Below are positions 1 through 7,500 of a DNA stretch of 49,834 nt, piece after piece. The stretch lies in contig JBBDXA010000028.1 in assembly GCA_040902585.1 (NCBI GenBank), positions 1 to 49,834 of the forward strand. The letters run 5' to 3'. The notes under the pieces were generated by a model. The model searched no databases, was not told the DNA's origin, and saw only the letters and a program-made list of their open reading frames with translations. Each line of letters starts with the position of its first letter. Position 1 is the first letter of the stretch. The stretch comes from JBBDXA01 sp040902585 (lineage in GTDB: Bacteria > Planctomycetota > Phycisphaerae > Phycisphaerales > Phycisphaeraceae). The translations under genes and the position numbers were made by a program.

Positions 1-130
1 GCGACACGACCCGCAGAGTCACGAGTGACAACGCCACCACGTGGCATAAATGTACTTATCCGCTTTTCCGTCTCAAATGCCCATCCTACTCGCTTTTCTG
101 CCCAGAACCAGAAAAAGGACGAACTTTCAC

Positions 131-2179
131 ATGCCGGACCCAATTGCAAATATTACAGACCAAGGGCAGCTAGCCAAGCTCGCCACGGACGGCATGTTTC
201 CTGAATGGTGTCAAGCTGCATTGGCGAAGCTCAACGATCAAAACTTGTTGGCTAGGGTTGCCGTGGAGGCCAAGGCTCCTGATGTGCGCCGTGACGCTAC
301 CGAGAAGCTTGGCGACCTCGACCTGTTGACCGAAGTCGCCGTTGCATCGGCGGACCCTGACGTGGGTGTCATCGCCGTCCGAAAGCTCAGTCACCAAGCC
401 GTACTGGCCAGGATAGCGGTGGTGGCTGGGAATGCGTATGTCGCTCATGCCGCTTTGAAGAAACTCAACAGTCAAGCCCTGTTGGCCAGCGTCGCTCTCG
501 GAGCCATGCACCTTTATGTGCGCCGCGACGCCGTGAAGAAACTGAGCGACCAAGCCGTGCTGGCGAAGGTCGCGTTGCAAGACAATGATTATGGCGTGCG
601 CTGCGAAGCAGTCGCGATGCTTACCGAGACCGCTCAAGGCACGCTAATCAAGATCGCTTTGGAGGATAAAGACGTTGGCGTTCGCTGCGTGGCTATTGCG
701 AAGCTCAACGACCAAACCGTGCTGGCAAGGCTTGTTGCGGAGGCCAATAACCATGAAGTGCGCCGTGCCGCCATAGCAAAGCTCAGCGATCAAGCCATAC
801 TGGCCAGGGTCGCGATGGACGACCACGACCTTTGTGTGCGCCGCCTCGCAGTCGCGAACCTTACGGACGATGGATTGTTGGCCAAATTCGCGGTGAAACA
901 AAACGAGGATTATGAGGTGCGTCGCACCGCGATTGTTAAGCTCAGCGACCAAACCGTATTCGCCAAAATTGCGCAAGAGGACGACGACCGCAGGATTCGT
1001 CACGTCGCCGTGGCAATGCTCAGCGATCAAGCAGCGCTGATCAAAGTTGCCTTGGAAGACAAAGTCGAAAAGGTCCGGCGCGATGCCTCGCGTAAGATTG
1101 ATGTAACTAAGCTCAGCGACCACGCTGTGCTGGCCAAGCTCGCGATGGAGGCCGAGGACTCGGAATTGTGCCACAATGCCGTGTCAATGCTCAGCGACCT
1201 AGCCGTGCTCGCGAAGATCGCGGTGGCGGCCAAGACTGGCGGTGCACGCTATGGTGCAGTGACGAAGCTCAGCGATAAAGCCCTGCTCGCGAAGGTCGCC
1301 GTGGAGAGTAAGGACTGTACGGTGCGTAGCGTGGCTGAGGAGAAGCTTAGATACGACCGCGTTCGTGTAGTAGTTGCGGAAACTGACCAAGATGCGTTGG
1401 CTAATGTTGCATTAGAGGACAATGACGCTGAGGTAGGACAAGCGGCCGCGTGGACAATAACTGACCAAATCCTGCTAGCCAAGGTCGCGGTAAAGGGTAA
1501 AGACGTGCGTGTGCGCAGTGCCGCTGTGGCAAAGCTCAGGGACCAAGCCCTACTAATCAGGCTCGCAACGGAGGATCACGATAAGTCCGTACGACGGATG
1601 GCGGTGGGCAAAATCCACGACCAAGCCGTGTTAGCAAAAATTGCGGTTGAGGAGCCCGACAGCGATGTCCGCCGTGAGGCAGCGTGCAAGATTGATGTGG
1701 CGGAAGTTGCCGACGAAGAACTGTTGGCTAATATTGCCGTGGGAGCTGGGGCGTCAGGCTACAAGGCTGTGGAGAGGCTCACTAGTCAGACCTTGCTCGC
1801 CAAGGTTGCTGCAGCGGCAACGAACATATCTACGCGGCACGCCGCCGTAGCTAAGCTAAGCAACCAAGCGATGCTCGCCAAATATGCCAAGGAAGATAAA
1901 GAAGACATCGTGCGCCGTGCCGCTGTGGCCAACCTCACCGAAAATGCTCTGCTGTACACGCTCACCGAGGAAGGCAATTTCCACGAGGTTCGCATAGCCG
2001 CCGTGGCTAAGCTCACTGACCAAGACTTGCTATTCAAGGTCGCCATGCACGCCAGCAACAATGACGTTCGCATGGCCGCCATGGATAATCTCACCGACCA
2101 AGCCCTCTTAGCTAATGTCGCCGCAAAAGCCTGGGACCATAACGTGCGCCAGAAGGCTGCGACGAAGATTAGCAAGTAG
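131..2179 (+). CDS. HEAT-like tandem repeat protein, 25 units of about 26 residues
   Basis: This 682-residue protein consists almost entirely of a degenerate 26-residue repeat with the pattern L-S-D-Q-A-x-L-A-K-V-A-x-(E/D)-x-x-x-x-V-R-R-x-A-V-x-K. I count 25 units from residue 7 to the C-terminus. Units 7, 10, 12, 16, 19 and 20 vary in length. The alternating hydrophobic helices and the VRR...AV signature fit the HEAT/armadillo-like solenoid class, which serves as a protein-binding scaffold; no catalytic residue is visible. An upstream ATG at 50 is in frame, but the ATG at 131 has a purine-rich AAAAAGGA just upstream and begins directly at the repeat domain, so 131 is preferred. There is no signal peptide, so it is probably cytoplasmic. 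An insertion sequence follows about 10 bp after the stop, so its original downstream neighbour is unknown. Partner and function are unknown. Confidence 0.8.
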   Translation: MPDPIANITDQGQLAKLATDGMFPEWCQAALAKLNDQNLLARVAVEAKAPDVRRDATEKLGDLDLLTEVAVASADPDVGVIAVRKLSHQAVLARIAVVAGNAYVAHAALKKLNSQALLASVALGAMHLYVRRDAVKKLSDQAVLAKVALQDNDYGVRCEAVAMLTETAQGTLIKIALEDKDVGVRCVAIAKLNDQTVLARLVAEANNHEVRRAAIAKLSDQAILARVAMDDHDLCVRRLAVANLTDDGLLAKFAVKQNEDYEVRRTAIVKLSDQTVFAKIAQEDDDRRIRHVAVAMLSDQAALIKVALEDKVEKVRRDASRKIDVTKLSDHAVLAKLAMEAEDSELCHNAVSMLSDLAVLAKIAVAAKTGGARYGAVTKLSDKALLAKVAVESKDCTVRSVAEEKLRYDRVRVVVAETDQDALANVALEDNDAEVGQAAAWTITDQILLAKVAVKGKDVRVRSAAVAKLRDQALLIRLATEDHDKSVRRMAVGKIHDQAVLAKIAVEEPDSDVRREAACKIDVAEVADEELLANIAVGAGASGYKAVERLTSQTLLAKVAAAATNISTRHAAVAKLSNQAMLAKYAKEDKEDIVRRAAVANLTENALLYTLTEEGNFHEVRIAAVAKLTDQDLLFKVAMHASNNDVRMAAMDNLTDQALLANVAAKAWDHNVRQKAATKISK

Positions 2180-2190
2180 CAAGTAGACAT

Positions 2191-2204
2191 TATGTATCGA
2201 CCTG
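2191..2204 (+). repeat. Left subterminal inverted repeat of the IS
   Basis: TATGTATCGACCTG is a perfect 14-bp inverted match to 3774-3787. The match stops one base on either side. Confidence 0.8.
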
Positions 2205-2279
2205 CCGCGCTTCTCTCGCGTGGGTTACGGTGTAGTGTGGTTGACTGAACCGCAGAGCCATAACAGAAGGGACAGGTCG

Positions 2280-3581
2280 ATGACTGATTCTATCAAACAT
2301 GTCGGATTGGATGTTCACAGCGCGACGATCGAAGCTGCCATCGCTGACGGAGGGAGTGATCGAGCAGGCGAGGTTCGTCACTTCGGCCGCATCGCCAATC
2401 GGTCGGCGGCGGTGGCGAAGATGATCAAGCAGTTGAGCCCCGACGGTCAGGTGCTTTGCTTCTGGTACGAAGCGGGGCCGACAGGTTATGGGTTGTATCG
2501 TCAGTTGGTGGCGGCGGGTCACGATTGTCACGTGGTCGCGCCGTCGCTGGTGCCGCGCAAGGCGGGTGATCGGGTGAAGACAGATCGGCGTGATGCCCAG
2601 ATGTTGGCGCGACTGGGCCGGGCGGGTGAACTGACGAGCGTGTGGGTGCCCGGCCTCGAGCAGGAAGCGATGCGTGATCTGACGCGTTGTCGCAGTGATG
2701 CCAAGTCGGTGCAGCGCGTGGCCAAGCAGCAACTGGGCGCGTTCCTGCTGCGTCACGGCCGGCACTACGACGAAAGCAAGGACAAGTGGACGAAGACGTT
2801 CTTCCGCTGGCTGAGCGATCAGAAGTTCGAGTCGCCGGTGCAGCAGATCGTGTTTCAGGAATACATCGATGCGGTGACGCAGACGAGCCATCGAGTGGAT
2901 GAGTTGACGCGTCAATTGGAGACATGTGCGAAGTCGTGGTCGCTGTGGCCGATGGTTCAGGGGTTGTGCGCGCTGCGCGGGGTGGACCTGGTGACGGCGG
3001 CGACCATCATGTCGGAACTGGGCGACATCACGCGCTTCGATTCCCCGCGTCAGCTCATGGCGTTCCTGGGGCTGGTGCCCAGTGAACACTCCTCGGGCAA
3101 GAGCAGACGCCAGGGCGGGATCACCAAGACGGGCAACACCCACGTGCGGCGAGTGCTGGTGGAGTCGAGCTGGTGTTACCGACACCCCGCGCGGATGACG
3201 AAACACATGCGCGCCAAGGCGAAGCACGCGACGGCAGCGGTGCAGGCGATCGCGTGGAAGGCACAGAAGCGTCTGTGCGGTCGCTACCAACACTTGATTA
3301 AGGCGGGCAAACTGCCGGTGCAGTCGAACGTCGCGGTGGCGCGGGAGCTATCGGGCTTCATCTGGGCGCTCGTGCAGGAGATGAGCCAGCAGCTGAATCC
3401 ACAGCAGAACTCGCAGCAGAACTCGCAGCTGAATCCACAGTTGAACTCGAAGGTGAATGCGAAGAAGCGTTCGAAGAAGGACTCAAAGGTGAGATCGCAT
3501 TCGCCACCGGGTGATGAATCCCTTCCGCTGGTCGGGCAGGTCACGGGCAGCCGGTATGCAGAATCCTCGGCCACCCTATGA
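2280..3581 (+). CDS. IS110/IS1111-family transposase (DEDD recombinase)
   Basis: This 433-residue recombinase catalyses excision and insertion of the surrounding element. The N-terminal DEDD RuvC-like domain shows D11 (GLDVHS), E64 (YEAGPTGYGLYRQL), D102 and D105 (KTDRRDAQMLARL). The C-terminal Transposase_20 domain spans about residues 225-310 with LCALRGVDLVTAATI and the serine-containing PSEHSSGKSRRQGG loop (S271/S272), which holds the nucleophilic serine in this family. The start at 2280 is chosen because AGAAGG lies about 10 bp upstream and MTDSIKHVGLDVHS is the normal family N-terminus. The protein looks intact. Its last 60 residues are an unusual Gln/Asn/Pro-rich repeat (units such as QQNSQLNPQ) followed by a Lys/Ser-rich tail, which family members usually lack. 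Confidence 0.93.
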   Translation: MTDSIKHVGLDVHSATIEAAIADGGSDRAGEVRHFGRIANRSAAVAKMIKQLSPDGQVLCFWYEAGPTGYGLYRQLVAAGHDCHVVAPSLVPRKAGDRVKTDRRDAQMLARLGRAGELTSVWVPGLEQEAMRDLTRCRSDAKSVQRVAKQQLGAFLLRHGRHYDESKDKWTKTFFRWLSDQKFESPVQQIVFQEYIDAVTQTSHRVDELTRQLETCAKSWSLWPMVQGLCALRGVDLVTAATIMSELGDITRFDSPRQLMAFLGLVPSEHSSGKSRRQGGITKTGNTHVRRVLVESSWCYRHPARMTKHMRAKAKHATAAVQAIAWKAQKRLCGRYQHLIKAGKLPVQSNVAVARELSGFIWALVQEMSQQLNPQQNSQQNSQLNPQLNSKVNAKKRSKKDSKVRSHSPPGDESLPLVGQVTGSRYAESSATL

Positions 3582-3787
3582 GGCGCTGGCGGCGGGAGTG
3601 AACTCGCCGCTGAGTGACCCTCGATTGTAGAGCGAGGCAGCTGCGTGACGAAGCCAGGATCGGCGGCCCAGACCCGCGTATATCAGAGTGATCCACCGTC
3701 GCCCCACGCTGCCCGTGACCGGACCGATCGGAAAGGAACCGCACCATGCCGCCATGACCACCCGCAGGGTTGACAGGTCGATACATA
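3582..3787 (+). ncRNA. Candidate bridge RNA region at the right end of the IS
   Basis: IS110-family recombinases use an element-encoded bridge RNA with loops that pair to target and donor DNA. In IS1111-type elements it comes from the right noncoding end. This 206-bp stretch between the transposase stop and the right inverted repeat has no gene. It begins with a clear stem-loop at 3589-3610 (GCGGC and GCCGC arms, inner GAGT/ACTC pairs). The segment ATATCAGAGTG at 3680-3690 matches the DNA across the right end, ATATCAGGGTG at 3785-3795, in 10 of 11 positions, as a guide would. The position and family rule are solid. The exact RNA ends and guide assignment are inference. Confidence 0.5.
3774..3787 (+). 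repeat. Right subterminal inverted repeat of the IS
   Basis: CAGGTCGATACATA is the exact reverse complement of 2191-2204. It sits about 190 bp after the transposase stop and marks the right end of the element. Confidence 0.8.
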
Positions 3788-4023
3788 TCAGGGTGGGCCG
3801 AGGCCTGATCGTTCCGCACATCTACCTCGCCGCCGCCAGTTCGAATCCGCAGACGGAAAAGGGGATAAGTAGAATGCCATTCACTTAAACACTTCCCCCT
3901 TGTTTTCCCGTCATTTCCATCAGTTCCTCCCGTCGTGACCGCTTCAGCAGCGGGTACTCCTTCTTTCGCCTGCCCTACGGCAAGCAGTCCGACCTGCTTG
4001 CTGGCCCGAAGGGAAACCCAGGG
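3788..4023. other. Intergenic DNA between IS and toxin-antitoxin pair
   Basis: No gene is supported here. The stretch holds host DNA right of the IS, and CAAGCAG-TCCGAC-CTGCTTG at 3981-4000, a 7-bp inverted repeat directly upstream of the -10 box of the toxin-antitoxin promoter. A TTCGAATCC word near 3839 resembles a tRNA T-loop but lacks pairing arms. Confidence 0.6.
3981..4000. promoter_or_regulatory. Candidate operator of the toxin-antitoxin operon
   Basis: CAAGCAG and CTGCTTG form perfect 7-bp arms around a 6-bp spacer. They lie where the -35 region of the downstream promoter should be. Type II antitoxins commonly repress their own operon by binding such palindromes. Assignment as an operator is inference. 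Confidence 0.4.
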
Positions 4024-4040
4024 TATAATTTCGACAGGAG
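4024..4040 (+). promoter_or_regulatory. -10 box and ribosome binding site of the toxin-antitoxin operon
   Basis: A consensus TATAAT lies at 4024-4029. AGGAG at 4036-4040 is correctly spaced from the antitoxin ATG at 4047. The best -35 candidate, TTGCTG at 3998-4003, has a 20-bp spacer, longer than ideal, which would fit a regulated promoter. The transcript would have a very short leader. Confidence 0.5.
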
Positions 4041-4046
4041 TTCACG

Positions 4047-4256
4047 ATGCAAACGACCTTCGACGATGTTCTCGACGCGATTGAACATCTTCCGGTTGAA
4101 CAACAGGCCGACCTGGTGGAGGTGGTTCGACGACGACTTGCCGAGCGGGGTCGCCAGCAGATCATCGCCGACGCACGCGAGGCCCGCTCCGAGTTTGCCG
4201 CCGGCAAAACACGTGCAACATCGATCGATGATCTGATGCGCGAGATCGAATCGTGA
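4047..4256 (+). CDS. Type II antitoxin, addiction-module family
   Basis: This 69-residue acidic, helical protein (MQTTFDDVLDAIEHLPVEQ...) has the PVEQQADLVEVVRRRLAERGR helix seen in short antitoxins encoded before RelE/ParE toxins. It should neutralise the toxin encoded next and help repress the operon. The C-terminal part (RATSIDDLMREIES) is the expected toxin-wrapping segment. Its stop overlaps the toxin GTG start by 4 bp (GTGA at 4253-4256), the usual arrangement for translational coupling. AGGAG lies seven bases upstream of the ATG. The gene appears intact, although its toxin partner is frameshifted. Confidence 0.8.
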   Translation: MQTTFDDVLDAIEHLPVEQQADLVEVVRRRLAERGRQQIIADAREARSEFAAGKTRATSIDDLMREIES

Positions 4257-4535
4257 AGCGTCAGGTGCATCCATCATCAGCGTTCTCCCGTTCCATGAAA
4301 CGACTGGGCAAGAAGGATCGCAGGGTTTTTGCGGCGATCCGCAGTACGTTAGTGATGTTGCAGGATGACGCGCTGGACCCAAAACTGGGCAGCCACAAGC
4401 TCAAGGGCGATCTTGCCGGCCTTTGGGCCTGCAGCGCGGGCTATGACCTGCGGATCGTCTTTGAGAAGCGCGAAGCAGAACGACGCAGAGGTCATCTTGC
4501 TTGTATCGGTGGGCACACATGACGAGGTGTATTAA
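4253..4535 (+). pseudogene. RelE/ParE-family toxin, frameshifted near its C-terminus
   Basis: The GTG start at 4253 opens a frame encoding a RelE/StbE-type mRNA interferase-like toxin (AFSRSMKRLGKKDRRVF..., PKLGSHKLKGDLAGLWACSAGYDLRIVFEK). The frame runs to a stop at 4520-4522 with an atypical end. From 4482 a neighbouring frame encodes DAEVILLVSVGTHDEVY and stops at 4533-4535; GTHDEVY is the standard C-terminus of this toxin family. One extra base around 4481 (after codon 76) explains the change. Either the toxin has been inactivated by a 1-nt insertion or this is a sequence error. The conserved His near the C-terminus is lost in the long frame. A toxin missing this strand is probably inactive. 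Confidence 0.8.
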
Positions 4536-4805
4536 CTGAACGCGGGCGACCTACTTCTCGCAGCAAGTAGGATGGACCCTTGCAGGGTGGGCTGAGTCCT
4601 CGAGGCACTCCTTCGGCGCTCGCGGGCCGGCGGATCGCTTCCAGTTCCGCCTCCGTCTCCGGCCGGTTCACACGCTCACGCCAGTTGCGCGGCAAGGTCA
4701 GCGGCGGCGCGGTCAGCATCGCCCGCTGATCCGCGCTGCCATGCACCCGCCGCCACAGGCTGCCTCAGCGCCAGTCCTCGGCTCAGACAAGGCATCCCCC
4801 GGCCG

Positions 4806-5909
4806 ATGATCTACCATGCCGCCGTGGACACTGATCCTATTGATGAACCTGTTTCGGCCGATGCCCCTTCCACCGGGCACTACCCTGTGCTGGTGGAAGA
4901 GGTGCTGCGACTGCTCGATCCAAAACCCGGGCAGGTGATGCTCGACTGCACCGTCGGTCGCGGCGGGCATGCGGCAGCGATCATCCCCAAGCTGATTCCA
5001 GGCGGGACTTTTATCGGACTTGACACTGACCCGGCCAATGCGGCTTACGCGAAGGAGCGGCTGACGGGGGCGGCTCCGTCAGCACAGGAGCAATCGCACG
5101 GGTCTCCTCGCCAAGCCTCGGCGACCCGTGGCACCCTGGCCCCCTGCGCCCAGGCCCCCTGCGCGGTGCATATCTTCCACGCCAACTTCGCGGCCGCGCG
5201 AACGGCGCTCGATGCGGTCGGGGTCAAGCGCGTCGATCTGCTGCTCGCGGATTTCGGCTTTGCTTCCAATCAGGTGAACGACCCGGCCCGCGGGTTTTCG
5301 TTTATGAACGATGGGCCTCTGGACATGCGCTTAGACACCACGCAGCCGACGACCGCGGCCCATCTGGTGAACTCGCTGCCGGAGAAGGAACTGGCGGATT
5401 TGATTTACCAGTACGGCGAGGAGCGTCTGAGCCGGCGCATCGCGCGAAAGATTGTGGAGGTTCGACGATTAAGTCCGATCAATTCCACGGGGACGCTGGC
5501 TGAAGTGGTCCGCCAGGCTTGTGGCGTTGCATCTTTCAAAAGGTCATCGCGCGCGGGCCAGGCGCATCACACCGGCGGGCGGCCCGGTAAAACCGGTCGG
5601 ATCGATCCGGCCACGCGCACGTTCATGGCCCTTCGCATCGCTGTGAACGGTGAACTCGAAGCGATCGAGCAACTGCTCGGCGATCTGCCTTCGCTCTTGA
5701 ACCCAGGGGGCACGGCTGCTTTGATCGCCTTCCACTCGCTGGAAGATCGCCCGGTGAAACGCGCGCTGGTCGAGCTTGAGAAGACAGGTCGAGCCCGGAG
5801 GCTCACGCCCAGGCCGATGGTGGCGAGCGATGATGAGATCGCCCGCAACCCGCGCAGCAGATCGGCGAAGTTAAGGGCGGTAAGGTTCGATGTGAAAAGT
5901 GCAACGTGA
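4806..5909 (+). CDS. rsmH: 16S rRNA (cytosine1402-N4)-methyltransferase
   Basis: RsmH (MraW) methylates N4 of C1402 in the 16S rRNA decoding centre. The SAM-binding start is clear (HYPVLVEEVL at 25-34, LDCTVGRGGHA at 46-56, GLDTDP at 71-76). The core motifs follow: NDPARGFSFMNDGPLDMRLD, YGEERLSRRIA, ATRTFMALRIAVNGEL, IAFHSLEDRPVK and NPRSRSAKLRAV. Usual DLGVSSPQ is DFGFASNQ here. At 367 residues it is longer than typical (about 310). Extra blocks lie at about 88-122 and 240-270. The first is encoded by a dispersed 41-bp hairpin repeat (5096-5136) plus a C-rich tract, inserted in frame. The stop codon lies inside a heptanucleotide tandem tract beginning at 5892. It heads a division-gene group with ftsL-like and ftsI. 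Confidence 0.92.
   Translation: MIYHAAVDTDPIDEPVSADAPSTGHYPVLVEEVLRLLDPKPGQVMLDCTVGRGGHAAAIIPKLIPGGTFIGLDTDPANAAYAKERLTGAAPSAQEQSHGSPRQASATRGTLAPCAQAPCAVHIFHANFAAARTALDAVGVKRVDLLLADFGFASNQVNDPARGFSFMNDGPLDMRLDTTQPTTAAHLVNSLPEKELADLIYQYGEERLSRRIARKIVEVRRLSPINSTGTLAEVVRQACGVASFKRSSRAGQAHHTGGRPGKTGRIDPATRTFMALRIAVNGELEAIEQLLGDLPSLLNPGGTAALIAFHSLEDRPVKRALVELEKTGRARRLTPRPMVASDDEIARNPRSRSAKLRAVRFDVKSAT
5096..5136 (+). repeat. Dispersed 41-42-bp hairpin repeat, copy 1 (inside rsmH)
   Basis: The unit starts GCACGGGTC and ends GACCCGTGGCACCC, with CACGGGTC/GACCCGTG as 8-bp complementary arms. Other copies lie at 23207-23248, 45779-45902 (two inverted) and 49027-49152 (two inverted). Here it is read through in frame and gives about 14 residues of RsmH (HGSPRQASATRGT). 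Confidence 0.85.
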
Positions 5910-6050
5910 AACGTGGAACGTGGAAAGTAAAAAGCAGACGCAGTCGGTGTGACCCGTTTTGACTTTTCACTTTCAACCTTCAACACCTTTCACTTCCAGC
6001 TTTTCAATTTGAACTTTGCACTTTGGACTTTCAGTTCCCGGAAGCTGGCC
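5892..6050. repeat. Heptanucleotide tandem tracts in inverted arrangement
   Basis: From 5892 seven 7-nt units of the type GTGNAAN run to 5940. They cross the rsmH stop codon (5907-5909), so the last residues of RsmH (VKSAT) are encoded by the tract. From about 5957 to 6046 the opposite, pyrimidine-rich orientation follows (TTTTCAC, ACTTTGC, ACTTTGG types). The two halves could fold into one long imperfect hairpin between rsmH and the LysM gene. Confidence 0.75.
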
Positions 6051-6069
6051 CGCACGATGGATCCAAAAC

Positions 6070-7380
6070 ATGACGCGTGAAACGAAAGTCGGACTGGTGG
6101 TGGGCACGGGGATCATTCTGCTCATCGGCATCATCGTGAGCGATCACCTGGCGGCGAACAACCGCGGGAGCGCCGCGGTGCCCGCGCCGCCCGGATACGT
6201 GGAGGCGGCCGGCACGAGCGGGCAGCCACGGGTGATCAACCCGCGCGGCTACGAGCGCCAGGCCGAGCCCGCCGCCGAGCAGCGCGTCCAGCCGATTACG
6301 CCCGCGGAGAATCTCAACCCCCACCGCGGCAACACGGGCAACCCGCGCATCGCCATCGCTCAAGTCGAGCCGGGCACGGGTGCGAACGGCACGGGCAACG
6401 GCGCGGGCAACGGCGTGAACCCCCATCTCGGCGCGACGGGTCAGGGCAACAGCCAGCACCTCGACGGCACCGGCGACATCAACCTGCGCAACGCCCTTCG
6501 CAGTCAGGGCGTGCTCGATGAAGGTCGCGGCAACACCGGCACAGGCAACACGTTTGCGAACAACACAGGCAACACCGGCACCCCCGGTCACGCGGGCAAC
6601 GCAGCCGGTGGCAACGGCGCGGGCAACACCGCCCAGCCTCCCGCCCGCCAGCCGGAGCCAATCGTGCATTTCGTTCAGCCCGGTGAACGCCTGTGGTCCA
6701 TCGCCGAGCGGTACTACGGCAACGGGAAATACTGGACGATCATTTCCCAGTCCAACGCGGACAAGATGGTGGACGCCCGTCAGGGCATCGTGCGTGACGG
6801 CGTTCGCCTGGTCATTCCGCACAAGTCGGTCGTTGTGCCTGAGACGAGCAACGCGGCGAACACGGTGACGAATGCGAACAACGGCGCGACCGCGGCGGAT
6901 CACACCCGCATCGGCGTGGGCAACACGCTGAGCGTTCGCACGGTGAAGGTCGAAGCCGGCGACAACCTCACGCGCATCGCCGAGCGTTATTACCGCAGCG
7001 AGGACCCGTCTTACATCAAGGCCGTCGTTGAGGCCAACCGCGGACAGATTCGCGATGCCGACGACATCAAAGCCGGCATGCTGCTGGTGATGCCCGAGAT
7101 TGGCGCGACGAGCGTCAGCAACGCGACGGACAACGCTCGCAACACCGCCAACAGCGCGGGCACGTCCAACGATCGCCGCGCCACGGACAGCACGCCGCGC
7201 GCTGCGGCAACGAAGACGTACACGTCGCAAACCGGCGACACGCTCAGCGACATCGCCCGCAAGCGCCTCGGCGACGCCCGCCGCTGGATGGAACTGCACG
7301 AACTGAACAAGGCGAGCGTGCCCAACGCCAACGCCCTGCGCGAAGGCATCGTGTTGGTCCTCCCGGCTGATGCTCGGTGA
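6070..7380 (+). CDS. Membrane-anchored protein with three LysM domains
   Basis: This 436-residue protein has an N-terminal membrane helix (residues 7-24, VGLVVGTGIILLIGIIV), a Gly/Asn/Thr-rich low-complexity stretch to about 195 (many GNTGN and GNGAGN units), and three LysM domains at about 198-250, 289-343 and 381-434. Each shows the G-(E/D)-x-L-x-x-I-A core (GERLWSIAERYYG, GDNLTRIAERYY, GDTLSDIARKRLG) and ends in VIP, VMP or VLP. LysM binds N-acetylglucosamine of peptidoglycan, so the protein probably tethers the inner membrane to the wall. The ATG at 6070 is preferred over 6016 because it puts the helix at the N-terminus. It lies between rsmH and the ftsL-like gene, which suggests a division or wall-maturation role. 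No catalytic domain is seen. Confidence 0.85.
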   Translation: MTRETKVGLVVGTGIILLIGIIVSDHLAANNRGSAAVPAPPGYVEAAGTSGQPRVINPRGYERQAEPAAEQRVQPITPAENLNPHRGNTGNPRIAIAQVEPGTGANGTGNGAGNGVNPHLGATGQGNSQHLDGTGDINLRNALRSQGVLDEGRGNTGTGNTFANNTGNTGTPGHAGNAAGGNGAGNTAQPPARQPEPIVHFVQPGERLWSIAERYYGNGKYWTIISQSNADKMVDARQGIVRDGVRLVIPHKSVVVPETSNAANTVTNANNGATAADHTRIGVGNTLSVRTVKVEAGDNLTRIAERYYRSEDPSYIKAVVEANRGQIRDADDIKAGMLLVMPEIGATSVSNATDNARNTANSAGTSNDRRATDSTPRAAATKTYTSQTGDTLSDIARKRLGDARRWMELHELNKASVPNANALREGIVLVLPADAR

Positions 7381-7440
7381 GCATGAGCGCGTTTCGAGCG
7401 CGAAGGATTCCGTCGCGACACGCGACGGCTCGCTGACTCC

Positions 7441-7489
7441 GAACCCGAAACCCCAAACCCGGAACCCCGAACCCGGAACCCGGAACCCG
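7441..7489. repeat. Heptanucleotide tandem repeat (GAACCCG type)
   Basis: Seven consecutive 7-nt units of the type GAACCCG/AAACCCC/GAACCCC fill most of the gap between the LysM gene and the ftsL-like gene. Confidence 0.85.
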
Positions 7490-7500
7490 CCCCCTTCCCC

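Larger units (their letters stand above)
2184..3790 (+). mobile_element. IS110-family insertion sequence (IS1111-type)
   Basis: A DEDD transposase gene is flanked by a perfect 14-bp inverted repeat, TATGTATCGACCTG at 2191-2204 and its complement at 3774-3787. IS1111-type members of IS110 characteristically have such subterminal inverted repeats lying a few bases inside the true ends. The outer limits given here (about 7 bp and 3 bp beyond the repeats) follow that family habit and are not seen directly. No target-site duplication is evident, as expected for IS110. Left noncoding DNA is about 90 bp and right noncoding DNA about 206 bp. The asymmetry fits IS1111 elements, where the long noncoding end is on the right. 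A further copy of GACAGGTCGAT lies just before the transposase ATG at 2271-2281. Confidence 0.75.

Noticed and set aside
131..2179. Regular direct repeats that might suggest a CRISPR array
   Set aside because: The 78-bp period is coding, with codon-level divergence of the repeats and no unique spacers.
3835..3860. TTCGAATCC word as a tRNA T-loop (possible IS target in a tRNA)
   Set aside because: The flanks do not pair as a T-stem, and no anticodon or acceptor arm is found nearby.
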